Assembly: GCA_965203735.1 (NCBI GenBank)
Contig: OZ241909.1
Coordinates: forward strand, 496,001 to 560,000
DNA from: Bin55 sp965203735
Lineage (GTDB): Bacteria > Pseudomonadota > Gammaproteobacteria > Pseudomonadales > Azotimanducaceae
DNA: 64,000 nt
Direction of reading: 5' to 3'
This document shows, piece by piece, positions 27,264 through 35,318 of this stretch. The notes under the pieces are model-generated. The model saw only the letters and a list, made by a program, of their open reading frames with translations. It was not told where the DNA came from and ran no database searches. The position numbers and the translations under genes are program-made. The number at the start of each line of letters is the position of its first letter. Position 1 is the first letter of the stretch.

Positions 27264-27874
27264 GTAAGACTTTCGTCTTTCTCCCACATGGATCGGATGC
27301 AATGTCGAGCTTCGTCTACTCCTGTACCCTTTAGCGCTGAAAAGAGTATTGCTTGTGCTTTGTCACGGTCTTTGAGTGCGTCAGTAACGACACGCACACA
27401 CGATACCCGTTGGCTCTGCTTTAGCTTGTCGGACTTGTTGAGCAGTACAAGCAAATTCATTTGTTGCCTCTCAGTCCATTCGATCATGTCTGTGTCAAAT
27501 GGGCGCAACGGGTGTCGTGCATCCATGATGAGTACCAGGCCCACTAGGTTGGTGCGACGTTCTAGGTAGTTGTCAACTGCTTGTTGCCATTCAATTTGTT
27601 TGTTCCGGTCCGCTCGAGCGAAGCCGAATCCAGGAAGATCCACGAGTCTTCCTCCGGCGTTGGAATCGAAGAAGTTAATGAGTTGAGTTCGACCTGGCGT
27701 TTTGCTGACTCGAGCGAGTTTTCTAGAACCGGTTAAGCAGTTGATGGTGCTGGACTTGCCCGCATTTGAGCGACCGGCAAAGGCGACTTCTGGGACGTCG
27801 TCATTCGGGCAATCGCGCAGAAGTAGCGCACTCTTTAAGAACTCCGATTCGATGGGAGAGTGTTGGTTTGTCAC
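27260..27874 (-). CDS. engB: Ribosome-biogenesis GTPase EngB (YihA/YsxC)
   Basis: Core length about 204 residues, close to E. coli EngB. G motifs: GRSNAGKSS (P-loop), TPGRTQ (G2), DLPGFGFA (G3), NKSDKL (G4) and SALKGTG (G5). It acts in assembly of the 50S subunit. The open frame extends to 28063, but the added N-terminus is not family-like and would swallow the cytochrome c4 promoter. A GTG at 27874 gives VTNQ at the family's usual distance before FLKSA; GTG 27889 and ATG 27988 are alternatives and none has a good ribosome-binding site. Its stop interlocks with that of polA (4-bp overlap). Confidence 0.85.
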   Translation of the reverse strand: MTNQHSPIESEFLKSALLLRDCPNDDVPEVAFAGRSNAGKSSTINCLTGSRKLARVSKTPGRTQLINFFDSNAGGRLVDLPGFGFARADRNKQIEWQQAVDNYLERRTNLVGLVLIMDARHPLRPFDTDMIEWTERQQMNLLVLLNKSDKLKQSQRVSCVRVVTDALKDRDKAQAILFSALKGTGVDEARHCIRSMWEKDESLT

Positions 27875-27952
27875 TCGGCAAAAGGTCACTTTGTAGAGAG
27901 CATCTAGTGTAATTCGAAAGCGGAATTCTCGCCTGTGAGTTCTTCCGTCGGT

Positions 27953-27961
27953 TGCTATAAT
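27953..27961 (+). promoter_or_regulatory. Extended -10 promoter for cytochrome c4 and dsbA
   Basis: TGCTATAAT (TGn followed by a perfect TATAAT) lies 70 bp before the c4 start. The -35 position is weak (CTGTGA), as is common for extended -10 promoters. It falls in the non-conserved upstream extension of the engB frame, supporting the shorter engB start. Confidence 0.5.
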
Positions 27962-28031
27962 CTTCGCTTCTCGCGTACTGGCTGGCATCGTACAGTCAAT
28001 GCGTGCGGTAAAACTTTTCCTAGGAGACCTA

Positions 28032-28784
28032 ATGTCTCGATTGTTCCGTACCACACGTTCCATGTGGTATTTGGGTGCAATGGTCGCACTCTTGGTCGTC
28101 GTAGTTCTTGCGATTCATGCGGCGGAGACGGATGAATCGGAAACAGCCGAGACCGATATTCTGGATGCTCTAGAAGAAGAGACTTTATCAGAGGAAGCTG
28201 ACGAGGCTACAGCTGTTGAAGTTGCGGCACCCGAAGTGACGAATGTGGAAGCAGGGCGAACTCTATCCGCTCCATGCACTGCATGCCATGGGTCAGATGG
28301 AAATACTCTGACTCCGGAATATTCAAACCTTGCTGGTCAAGGAGAAAAGTATTTCTATCAACAACTGAAGCACATTCAGTCAGGCAAGCGCGAAATTGTC
28401 CTGATGGCGGGACAACTTACGAGTATGGACGATCAAGATCTTCGAAACCTTGCAGCCTATTACGCATCATTGCCAGGCATAATCGGCCAGTCGAAGGAAG
28501 AAGGGCTCGAACTGGGAGAGTCCATCTACCGAGGCGGAATTCCAGACAAGAAAGTGGCTGCATGCACCGCGTGTCACGCTCCTAATGGCAATGGAAACAT
28601 GCTTGCGGGATTCCCACGACTCTCCGGTCAGCCTGTCGAGTACACCATTGCACAACTCAAGGCATATCGTGAGGAAGAACGAACAACTGACGAAGACTTC
28701 AACAACATGATGCGCGACATTGCCGCCAAACTCACAGATACAGAAATTGAGGCGGTCGCAAACTACGCGACGGGGCTATACTAG
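28032..28784 (+). CDS. Dihaem cytochrome c4
   Basis: 250 residues from the ATG at 28032, which has AGGAGA upstream. It has an N-terminal signal or anchor helix (YLGAMVALLVVVVLAIHA) and two class I cytochrome c domains with haem sites CTACH at about residues 80 and 182, each with a later axial Met. Cytochrome c4 carries electrons from the bc1 complex to oxidases. Unusual is a stretch of about 45 residues after the signal that is almost entirely Glu, Asp, Ala and Thr, placed before the first haem. It is followed by dsbA, as in Pseudomonas. Confidence 0.93.
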   Translation: MSRLFRTTRSMWYLGAMVALLVVVVLAIHAAETDESETAETDILDALEEETLSEEADEATAVEVAAPEVTNVEAGRTLSAPCTACHGSDGNTLTPEYSNLAGQGEKYFYQQLKHIQSGKREIVLMAGQLTSMDDQDLRNLAAYYASLPGIIGQSKEEGLELGESIYRGGIPDKKVAACTACHAPNGNGNMLAGFPRLSGQPVEYTIAQLKAYREEERTTDEDFNNMMRDIAAKLTDTEIEAVANYATGLY

Positions 28785-28811
28785 TTTCGAGTTTCAACGC
28801 AAGTTAGGCAA

Positions 28812-29498
28812 ATGATGAAACTTCGAAGATTCCAGCTCTGGTTCGGAATTGTCATTCTGCTCTTGGCAACTGGGAGTATCTACGCTCAGGCCGCCAAGTA
28901 CAAAGAGGGAGAACACTTCTTTCGCTTACCTGCCACGTTCAAAGCACCTGAGGAAGAGACGGACACGAAATCTAGCGGTGAGATTGAAGTCATCGAGTTT
29001 TTCTCCTACAGCTGCCGTCATTGCAACCGAATGCAGCCCTTCGTCAAGAATTGGCTAGAGCGGAAGCCGGAAGATGTAGTGCTCCAACGCGAGCACGTCA
29101 TTTTTAATGCTAGTTCGGTTCCTTTGGCGAGAGCGTACTACATCGCCGAAGAATTGAAAGTCTTATCGGATATACATGACAAGATCTTTGAGGTACTCCA
29201 TAGACACAAGGTGGACATCCGGAGCGAAGAAGCACTAGTGCAGTTGTTCAAGAATGTCGCAAAGGTGGACGCGGAGACCTTCAAGGAGAAGTATTGGGCG
29301 GAAGAGACACAAGAACAAATTAAAGAAGGAAATCGCAAAGTAAGTTCGTGGCGAATTTCAGGTACACCTTCTCTCGTCGTAGGAGGGAAGTATCTTGTGA
29401 CAACTGAAGGCGCTAATGGAAACCATCGCAGGATGTTCCAGATAGTGGACTTCTTGGTTGAGAAGATTCGAAAGGAATCGAAAGAAACCAAACTGTAG
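28812..29498 (+). CDS. dsbA: Thiol:disulfide interchange protein DsbA (copy 1)
   Basis: The 228-residue periplasmic protein has a signal peptide, then a DsbA thioredoxin/helical fold. The redox motif is CRHC in EFFSYSCRHCNRMQPF, and the cis-proline loop is SGTPSLVVGGKYLV. It introduces disulfides into secreted proteins. ATG at 28812 or the next ATG at 28815 (better spacing to the AGG) may start it. It is 27 bp from cytochrome c4 and followed by a second, diverged DsbA, so a substrate split or an electron partner preference is possible. Confidence 0.88.
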   Translation: MMKLRRFQLWFGIVILLLATGSIYAQAAKYKEGEHFFRLPATFKAPEEETDTKSSGEIEVIEFFSYSCRHCNRMQPFVKNWLERKPEDVVLQREHVIFNASSVPLARAYYIAEELKVLSDIHDKIFEVLHRHKVDIRSEEALVQLFKNVAKVDAETFKEKYWAEETQEQIKEGNRKVSSWRISGTPSLVVGGKYLVTTEGANGNHRRMFQIVDFLVEKIRKESKETKL

Positions 29499-29539
29499 GC
29501 GAAACATCAGTTCGAGTTGGTCGTGAGCCACTCTTCGGA

Positions 29540-29558
29540 ACCGTTCACTCGGAACGGT
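29540..29558 (+). promoter_or_regulatory. Small inverted repeat between the two dsbA genes
   Basis: ACCGTT and AACGGT pair around a 7-nt loop, 41 bp after the first dsbA stop. With no T-run it is not a typical terminator. It could be an operator (sites of the form AACGG-type repeats) or processing site for differential expression of the two genes. Confidence 0.25.
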
Positions 29559-29620
29559 GTCTCAGGAATAACCATTTCTTCTCAGTTCGAGTGTTGCTCG
29601 ATAGGCCTTGGCGGTTTTAT

Positions 29621-30325
29621 ATGAAACGACTCGCATACCAAACTAGCTTGCTAGGTGTCCTTCTATTCGTAGCTTCCGCGATGACCCATGCTCAGAGTTC
29701 AGAGTATGAGGAAGGCAAGCATTTCGTTAAATTACCGATGCAATTCGACAGAGCCAAGGACGACTCTTCGGAAGACAGTGTTGAAGTCATCGAGTTCTTC
29801 TCCTACGGGTGCGATCATTGCTACAAAATCGAACCCTTCATCAATGATTGGCTCAAAACGAAATCGTCTGATGTAGAGTTTCGTCGAGAACACGTTAGCT
29901 GGAACAATCGGACGTGGACTACCTTGGCTCGAGCGTTCTATGTTGCGCAGGACCTGAAGCTCTCTACCAAGATTCACGATGCAATGTTCGAAGCGATTCA
30001 CAAGCATCGGATTAACCTTGGACAGGAACGAAAATTGATGCAACTCTTTGACAATGTTGCGGACGTAGATCCTAAGACGTTCAAAGAGAAGTACTGGTCG
30101 GATGAAATTCAAGCCAGAATGCGAGACGTTCACACCAAGGACCGAGTGTGGAGAATTGCCAGCCACGGCACCCCCTCGATGGTGGTGGGAGGCAAGTACT
30201 TGGTGAGTAAGGAGACGGCCGACGGAGAAAATAGCGCAGTCATGCCTATCGTCGACTTTCTCATCGAAAAGATTCGATCGGAAAAGCGTGACTCTTCAGC
30301 AGTGGTCGAAGATTCCCAGAGTTAG
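29621..30325 (+). CDS. Thiol:disulfide interchange protein DsbA (copy 2)
   Basis: About 234 residues from the ATG at 29621, encoding a signal peptide (LLGVLLFVASAMTHA) and the same fold as the preceding gene. The active site is CDHC in EFFSYGCDHCYKIEPF, with cis-Pro in SHGTPSMVVGGKYLV. The body is clearly homologous to copy 1 (EGKHFVKLP versus EGEHFFRLP; KHRINLGQERKLMQLFDNVA versus RHKVDIRSEEALVQLFKNVA) but the -CxxC- dipeptide differs (DH versus RH), which in this family tunes redox potential. This is an old tandem duplication, not a recent one. The C-terminus has an extra acidic tail. Confidence 0.87.
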   Translation: MKRLAYQTSLLGVLLFVASAMTHAQSSEYEEGKHFVKLPMQFDRAKDDSSEDSVEVIEFFSYGCDHCYKIEPFINDWLKTKSSDVEFRREHVSWNNRTWTTLARAFYVAQDLKLSTKIHDAMFEAIHKHRINLGQERKLMQLFDNVADVDPKTFKEKYWSDEIQARMRDVHTKDRVWRIASHGTPSMVVGGKYLVSKETADGENSAVMPIVDFLIEKIRSEKRDSSAVVEDSQS

Positions 30326-30366
30326 TTCGCTGGCTATCAATTCAAGGTAACCAAGTTCGCTAGCCC

Positions 30367-32073
30367 TCACGTTTCGGATGGGGGATCGGTTTTCTTATTT
30401 CCGTCCACGTCAATGCAAATAATTTGAAGTACTCCGCCCTCTAATGCGCTTGCCGGAACGGGATTGTTGGACATGCATGCCGATCCGTCAGCCATAAAGT
30501 CAGTGTCTCTCGTGTAGGTTCCGGACAATGGGATGGGATACGCTACGAATCGTTCCTCGTCGGGAATGAAACGATAGATTCGGTCGGTCATATTCTCATT
30601 GATCCAAATGTCTTGGGTATCGGGATGGATGCCAAGGGCATAAGGTGCTGGACGATGATTGGGCACGTACTCCGGCATATAGTAAATCTTGGTTTTGTAG
30701 CCGTCCGTTTCGATTCGCGCCAACGTTCCTTCGGAGTATCCCGTTACCCACAACACACCCTCCTGATCAAATCTCATGCGTCGCGGACCTTTTACGGGAG
30801 ATGCATATTCGGTGACTTCCATGGTCTCGGGATCGATACGACCGATTCTGTCCCCGAACAAACGGGTGTACCACACGTCTCCATGAATCGGATCTATGTC
30901 GATTCCGTAAGGAGTTGTTCCTCCTGAAATTCCACCAGGTTTGACTCTCGGGAGATTTACGACTTGCGTTTTGCCCGTCGTTGGATCGAGTTTTCCAACT
31001 TGCTCCGAACCGGCAAGCGTGAACCAGACAATCCCTTGCGAATCCACACGAATAGTGTGGGGGTAAACAGCGCCATGGCCGATGAAATGCAACGGTTCCC
31101 ACTCCATGGTCTTTGGGTTGAAAACTCCGATGCTATTGGTGCTGGTATTCGTTACGTAGTACTTTCCGTTTTGATGCAACGCAAGAGAGTGTGGTCCGTT
31201 ACGTCCATTGAACACGGCAATTTCACCAGCGACTGAACCGAACTCGTAGTACTCGGTTCCTCCCTTGGATTGAGAAATGTATTTTGTTGCTCCTGTCTCA
31301 GGATCAGTAACAGCCATGTGATCAGCACCCTGATCAATGGTAAAGATCAAACCCGTAGTTGGGTGCACAATTGCATCATGCGGCACGATGCCGCGTTCCA
31401 TACGAAATTCCGTAATCTTGGTGGTGAACAACGATGAATCCACCGGAAACTCAGGGCGGACTTTCAGGGGTTTTCCATCAAATCCCTTGGCTAGTATCAC
31501 GGACCTGCGATCTCTGAGTTCGGCATCGAAATTTCCAAGGTATCTATGCATACGTTCGATCGTACCGACCCAGCCTTCGGCCGTTCGTGCAACCCGTGTC
31601 AAAGGGTTACCCATTTGGTGGCAAGTCAAGCAATCGCGTTGAAATTGATAGCGATTGAACAACGCATCGTCGCCTTCTTCATAGGGAAGGTTTCCAAAGT
31701 GATAGGCCGCCGGTAGGCTATCGGAGATTTCTTGATCACCGACCATTGCTTCCATCTTGAAAGAAAGTTCGTGTTGGGAATCTGCTCCGACTTCAGGCAA
31801 TGTGGTTGTTCGGTCTCGGTAGTAGGGAAGCCGCAGACGAACTTGCAACAATCCCGAAAGTCGTGTCGAAATCGAGTAACTTCCATCGGGCTGAGTGAAG
31901 ACCGACTCGGAAACACCTGAAACTGGATCCGTGAATCGAACCATGACTCCCGCCAACTTTTCCCCAGAAACTGAAGAAACGTTGCCCGATACTTCTGCGC
32001 CAATCGCGCTCGATGCCACCGTGAGCCCCAAGAGAAGCGAAAGAGCTCGAGTGATATTGATGCAATTTCTCAT
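30367..32073 (-). CDS. Secreted fusion: carboxypeptidase-regulatory-like domain, c-type haem motif, Vgb-like beta-propeller
   Basis: 568 residues. A signal peptide is followed by a beta-sandwich (about 30-100: VSGEKLAGVMVRFTDP, TQPDGSYSISTRLSG), as in carboxypeptidase regulatory domains. A short segment carries CLTCH at about residue 150 (QRDCLTCHQMGNP), and at least five propeller blades follow with the repeated pattern PHTIRVDSQGIVWFT, PYGIDIDPIHGDVWYT, ALGIHPDTQDIWINE. Propellers of this kind occur in virginiamycin B lyase and SMP-30-like proteins. The CxxCH suggests covalent haem and redox use in the periplasm. The exact function is unknown. Start ATG 32073, trimming a TTG. Confidence 0.7.
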   Translation of the reverse strand: MRNCINITRALSLLLGLTVASSAIGAEVSGNVSSVSGEKLAGVMVRFTDPVSGVSESVFTQPDGSYSISTRLSGLLQVRLRLPYYRDRTTTLPEVGADSQHELSFKMEAMVGDQEISDSLPAAYHFGNLPYEEGDDALFNRYQFQRDCLTCHQMGNPLTRVARTAEGWVGTIERMHRYLGNFDAELRDRRSVILAKGFDGKPLKVRPEFPVDSSLFTTKITEFRMERGIVPHDAIVHPTTGLIFTIDQGADHMAVTDPETGATKYISQSKGGTEYYEFGSVAGEIAVFNGRNGPHSLALHQNGKYYVTNTSTNSIGVFNPKTMEWEPLHFIGHGAVYPHTIRVDSQGIVWFTLAGSEQVGKLDPTTGKTQVVNLPRVKPGGISGGTTPYGIDIDPIHGDVWYTRLFGDRIGRIDPETMEVTEYASPVKGPRRMRFDQEGVLWVTGYSEGTLARIETDGYKTKIYYMPEYVPNHRPAPYALGIHPDTQDIWINENMTDRIYRFIPDEERFVAYPIPLSGTYTRDTDFMADGSACMSNNPVPASALEGGVLQIICIDVDGNKKTDPPSET

Positions 32074-32102
32074 AGTTAAACTCAATACTGATCCTTGACC
32101 GT

Positions 32103-32114
32103 ATCCGTACGGAT
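32103..32114. promoter_or_regulatory. 12-bp perfect palindrome upstream of the haem-propeller gene
   Basis: ATCCGTACGGAT is a perfect palindrome centred about 35 bp before the start of the minus-strand propeller gene. Its position suits a repressor site. I do not recognise a regulator consensus. Confidence 0.25.
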
Positions 32115-32337
32115 TGTAAACCTTGCTTAGGGGCTTGAATCACGTGTCCATGCTTGCTCGAACGTCCTTCGTGTTTCTAATTCTTGAGGTTGGAACTAAA
32201 TTTCGAGCGGTTGCGGTACAACATTAGCAAATGGCAAAAGTGAACTCTTCTCGAAGATGAGCTGGGCAGAAATCGAAAACTGACTTGCCTATCGCAACAT
32301 GAGCGGGATGGGGAATGTGTTCTGTGTTCGCGCTAGT

Positions 32338-33549
32338 TCAATGGAACTGATAGAGGTCTAGTTTTACAGCAGTCTCCTTTATCTCGTCCAGCGTATCCAA
32401 CACCTGTAAGTCTATTGGATCCAGCTGCACCCTGGCTAACTGGTACGCAGTTGCACAATCTATGGATTCATCTCGCCACGTTCTGTAATCATTACTGCAC
32501 AGAACTTTGACAATCTTTTGGACATCAGCCTCGTAGCCAGCTTTCCTCATTCCGACAATACCACGTGCTGCAGCGACAATTGCTTTGTTGCGTTCGTTAA
32601 TCGGCAATACAATTCCCTTTCCTCCAATAGCGGTGATCATTTGTCCCTGCCATGCATGAATCCTGGCCTTCGAACGGCGATAAGCCTTGTCTCCAAAGTT
32701 CATCGTGATGCTTGCGTTGAACGCGAAGAGCGTTTGCTCATCCCCTAGCCTTGCTGCTATCTTGGTTAGTGCTCTGTGGGGTTCCATTGGCATTCTGCGG
32801 GTGTTCGTCCCCTCTTGCAGGGAGAGAAAATCGGACGGGCAAAGATCATGGGATTCAAGCCAAACATCCCGTAAGACACGTTTTCGCAAATCGTTTCTGT
32901 ACGAATAGTAATGACCTAGATGTTCGTTCCCTTCCTCATGTGCATTCTCAAAGTCCTCAATGCCGCCTGAGTTCTGCTGATACCTCGATTTTCCCCGAAA
33001 CCGGGAGTCGGGCTCAAACCAGTTCATTTCTCTTGCATCATGACAGAGGTTTGCAAATTGGGTGTAGCGGAATAGTGCTTCAGCGTTGCACTTGTCTCTC
33101 AAATCCAAGCGCATCGGACCCCTTAGTAGTCGGCAATCTGGGTCGGCTAGTACGTCAGTCACGAGTTTTTTGTCGTTTTCGTACAAATCGAACATTGTCC
33201 TGAAAGTGAAGGAAGCCTTCTTTGGGACCATGCCTGGCCACGTAACGATGTAGACGGCTTTGTCCAAGAAGTAACGCTCGACGGCCCCTAAGCACTTTGT
33301 GTCGAATCTTATCGAGTCGTCCAACCAATCGGGACATTCTTCTCCCAGAAGAAGAGAATTGGGAGTGTTGTTGGCTGCTTCCAGCTCGCTTGTGGGCACG
33401 GCATTGGAGCGTGAAGTGTGAGGGCTTTCGAGAGTGCTCTCTTGCCGATTCACAGTTGCGTTCATCGGTCCGCTGTAACTTACGCAAAGATGGGGAAAGA
33501 CGACAGTCGCTAGACAGATGACAATAGTTGCTGAAGCAAATCTTTTCAC
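32338..33549 (-). CDS. Secreted protein of unknown function
   Basis: A 403-residue protein starting at GTG with an AGGGTG site and a signal peptide (ATIVICLATVVFPHLCVS). After a Ser/Thr/Asn-rich linker (30-65) there is a globular region with eight or more Cys residues, many in acidic surroundings (EECPDWLDDSIRFDTKCLGAVERYF, ADPDCRLLRG, DLRDKCNAEALFRYTQFANLCHD). That suggests disulfides made by the nearby DsbA-type enzymes. A HEEGNEHLGHYY segment is His/Glu-rich and might bind metal. I do not recognise the family. It stands alone, 250 bp from its neighbour on one side and about 300 bp on the other. Confidence 0.6.
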   Translation of the reverse strand: MKRFASATIVICLATVVFPHLCVSYSGPMNATVNRQESTLESPHTSRSNAVPTSELEAANNTPNSLLLGEECPDWLDDSIRFDTKCLGAVERYFLDKAVYIVTWPGMVPKKASFTFRTMFDLYENDKKLVTDVLADPDCRLLRGPMRLDLRDKCNAEALFRYTQFANLCHDAREMNWFEPDSRFRGKSRYQQNSGGIEDFENAHEEGNEHLGHYYSYRNDLRKRVLRDVWLESHDLCPSDFLSLQEGTNTRRMPMEPHRALTKIAARLGDEQTLFAFNASITMNFGDKAYRRSKARIHAWQGQMITAIGGKGIVLPINERNKAIVAAARGIVGMRKAGYEADVQKIVKVLCSNDYRTWRDESIDCATAYQLARVQLDPIDLQVLDTLDEIKETAVKLDLYQFH

Positions 33550-33854
33550 TTGTGTGTCACCCTAAGTAGGTCAGGAACGTTTCCCAGTCTTGAATCAATT
33601 CCAATCTCTGCATTCGAGTATATTTCTTTTCAAAACCAGTCTAGAGAGTTAGCCCGTTACTTGACGAAGCTAGTCTTCTCTTTCATTCGGTTGCTGCCGC
33701 TTGTCGGTGTGTGTTCGATCATGCCGTAGACCAAGGGACTCACATCGACTTGGACCCAGTCTCAACACTCTGTTAGCGAGTGTTGCTTGGTCGTCAGATA
33801 GTCGTCCACATGTGTCTCTATCATAGTGCGTGCCCTTTTGAGACATCTAAGAAA
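33550..33854. other. Gap of 305 bp between divergent genes
   Basis: The gap holds no convincing open frame in either direction. It is locally T-rich at its left side, contains the inverted repeat at 33763-33785 and presumably the promoters of the secreted protein (leftward) and the amidase-mevalonate operon (rightward). I could not place a clear -35/-10 pair. Confidence 0.4.
33763..33785. promoter_or_regulatory. Perfect 8-bp inverted repeat upstream of the amidase operon
   Basis: CAACACTC and GAGTGTTG are perfect inverted copies around a 7-nt centre, 70 bp before the amidase start. This fits a dimeric regulator site or a leader hairpin. It has no T-run. Confidence 0.35.
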
Positions 33855-35318
33855 ATGAGTGAGCTAGCCTTTCAGTCCGCAACGAGTTTAGCGCGGATGA
33901 TTCGAGAAAAGGAAATCTCAAGCGCCGAGTTGCTGGACTTCTACTTTCACAGAATTGATGAATACAACCCCGGACTAAACGCGATCATTTGGCAAATGCG
34001 CGACGAGGCGATGGATTCCGCTCAGCAAGCCGATAAACGGTTGGCAGCGAACGAGGAGGTGGGTCCTCTACACGGAGTACCCATGACCATCAAGGAATCG
34101 TACGACGTGGTTGGCACGCCCAGTACCTGGGGCATCCCAGATCTCAAGGACAACTTCCCAAAGAAAGACGCCTTATCCGTACAACGACTCAAGAATGCAG
34201 GTGCGGTAATTATGGGCAAGACAAATGTGCCACTTAGGCTATCCGACTTTCAAAGCTACAACGATATATACGGCACTACAAACAATCCGTGGAATCGCGA
34301 ACGAATACCGGGTGGCTCCTCTGGTGGATCAGCCGCCACATTGGCTGCAGGCTTGTCGGGAATTGATTCCGGCTCGGACATAGGTGGATCGATTCGAAAC
34401 CCGGCGCATTTTTGCGGCATCTTCGGGCACAAGCCTACGTGGAATTTGCTGCCTCCACGTGGACACGCAACGCCCGGAATTCTCTCTCCCTCGGATCTCT
34501 CAGTAATCGGTCCAATGGCTCGTTCCGCAGAAGATCTCGAGCTGGCCGTAAACGTAATGGCAGGTCCCGACGAAATTCAGTCGAGAGGATTGAGTCTAAA
34601 CCTGCCGTCGATTTCCAAACCTCCGTCACAATGGCGCGTTGCGGTTTGGCAGAACGACTCGATTGCTCCGGTTGACAAACTCATTGAAGAGAGAGTACTC
34701 GCAGTTGCCGACACCCTCGACAAGTTGGGAGCGACAATTGACTATGAAGCTCGTCCATTCGATTCAGCTCGAAACGTCCATACAACGTATCAGTGCTTGT
34801 TGAACGCGACTATGTCGTGTCGTCTTCCAGATGCGGACTATGCGGAACTGGTGGAAAGAGTTGAGAATCAAACAAGTGAATCAGCCTCGAACAGTGGAGA
34901 TGTGCGCGCGAATCAGCTTCGGATCTCACAGGTTGCGCGTTTCAGGGATTGGACACAGTTCAATGAGGAACGAACACACCTACGTTGGGATTGGCATGAG
35001 TTCTTCAAGAAATATGACGTAGTAATAGCTCCAATCATGGCATCTGCCGCGTTTCCGCACGACCATCGCCCAATGTGGGAGCGATTCATCATTGTCAATG
35101 GTGAAGAGCAGAGCTATTTCACCCAATTGTTTTGGGCAGGTCTCGCCGTTAACGTCTACTTACCATCAACTGTAATTCCCACTGGACTCGTTGGGGACGG
35201 ATTGCCGGCCGGAGTACAAATCATCGGTCCGGAATATGGAGACTTGATGACCATCGACATGGCCAAAGTCCTTGAACGTGAGGGTTACTCCTTCATCGCT
35301 CCTCCCGACTATCGGTGA
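33855..35318 (+). CDS. Amidase (amidase-signature family)
   Basis: 487 residues from the ATG at 33855, trimming an upstream extension that is not family-like. The catalytic triad is visible: Lys in PMTIKESYD (about residue 80), the cis-Ser in GGSSGGSAATLAAG, and the nucleophile Ser in GSDIGGSIRNPAHFCG (about 180). The fold is the Ser-cisSer-Lys amidase seen in GatA and many nitrile or peptide amide hydrolases. It is longer at the C-terminus than GatA and lacks GatB/C neighbours, so it is a free amidase of unknown substrate. Its TGA overlaps the GTG start of mvaD, making it the first gene of that operon. Confidence 0.88.
   Translation: MSELAFQSATSLARMIREKEISSAELLDFYFHRIDEYNPGLNAIIWQMRDEAMDSAQQADKRLAANEEVGPLHGVPMTIKESYDVVGTPSTWGIPDLKDNFPKKDALSVQRLKNAGAVIMGKTNVPLRLSDFQSYNDIYGTTNNPWNRERIPGGSSGGSAATLAAGLSGIDSGSDIGGSIRNPAHFCGIFGHKPTWNLLPPRGHATPGILSPSDLSVIGPMARSAEDLELAVNVMAGPDEIQSRGLSLNLPSISKPPSQWRVAVWQNDSIAPVDKLIEERVLAVADTLDKLGATIDYEARPFDSARNVHTTYQCLLNATMSCRLPDADYAELVERVENQTSESASNSGDVRANQLRISQVARFRDWTQFNEERTHLRWDWHEFFKKYDVVIAPIMASAAFPHDHRPMWERFIIVNGEEQSYFTQLFWAGLAVNVYLPSTVIPTGLVGDGLPAGVQIIGPEYGDLMTIDMAKVLEREGYSFIAPPDYR

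Noticed and set aside
27875..28063. Long N-terminal extension of EngB
   Set aside because: It has no homology to the family, no ribosome-binding site, and would overlap the promoter and start of cytochrome c4 on the other strand.
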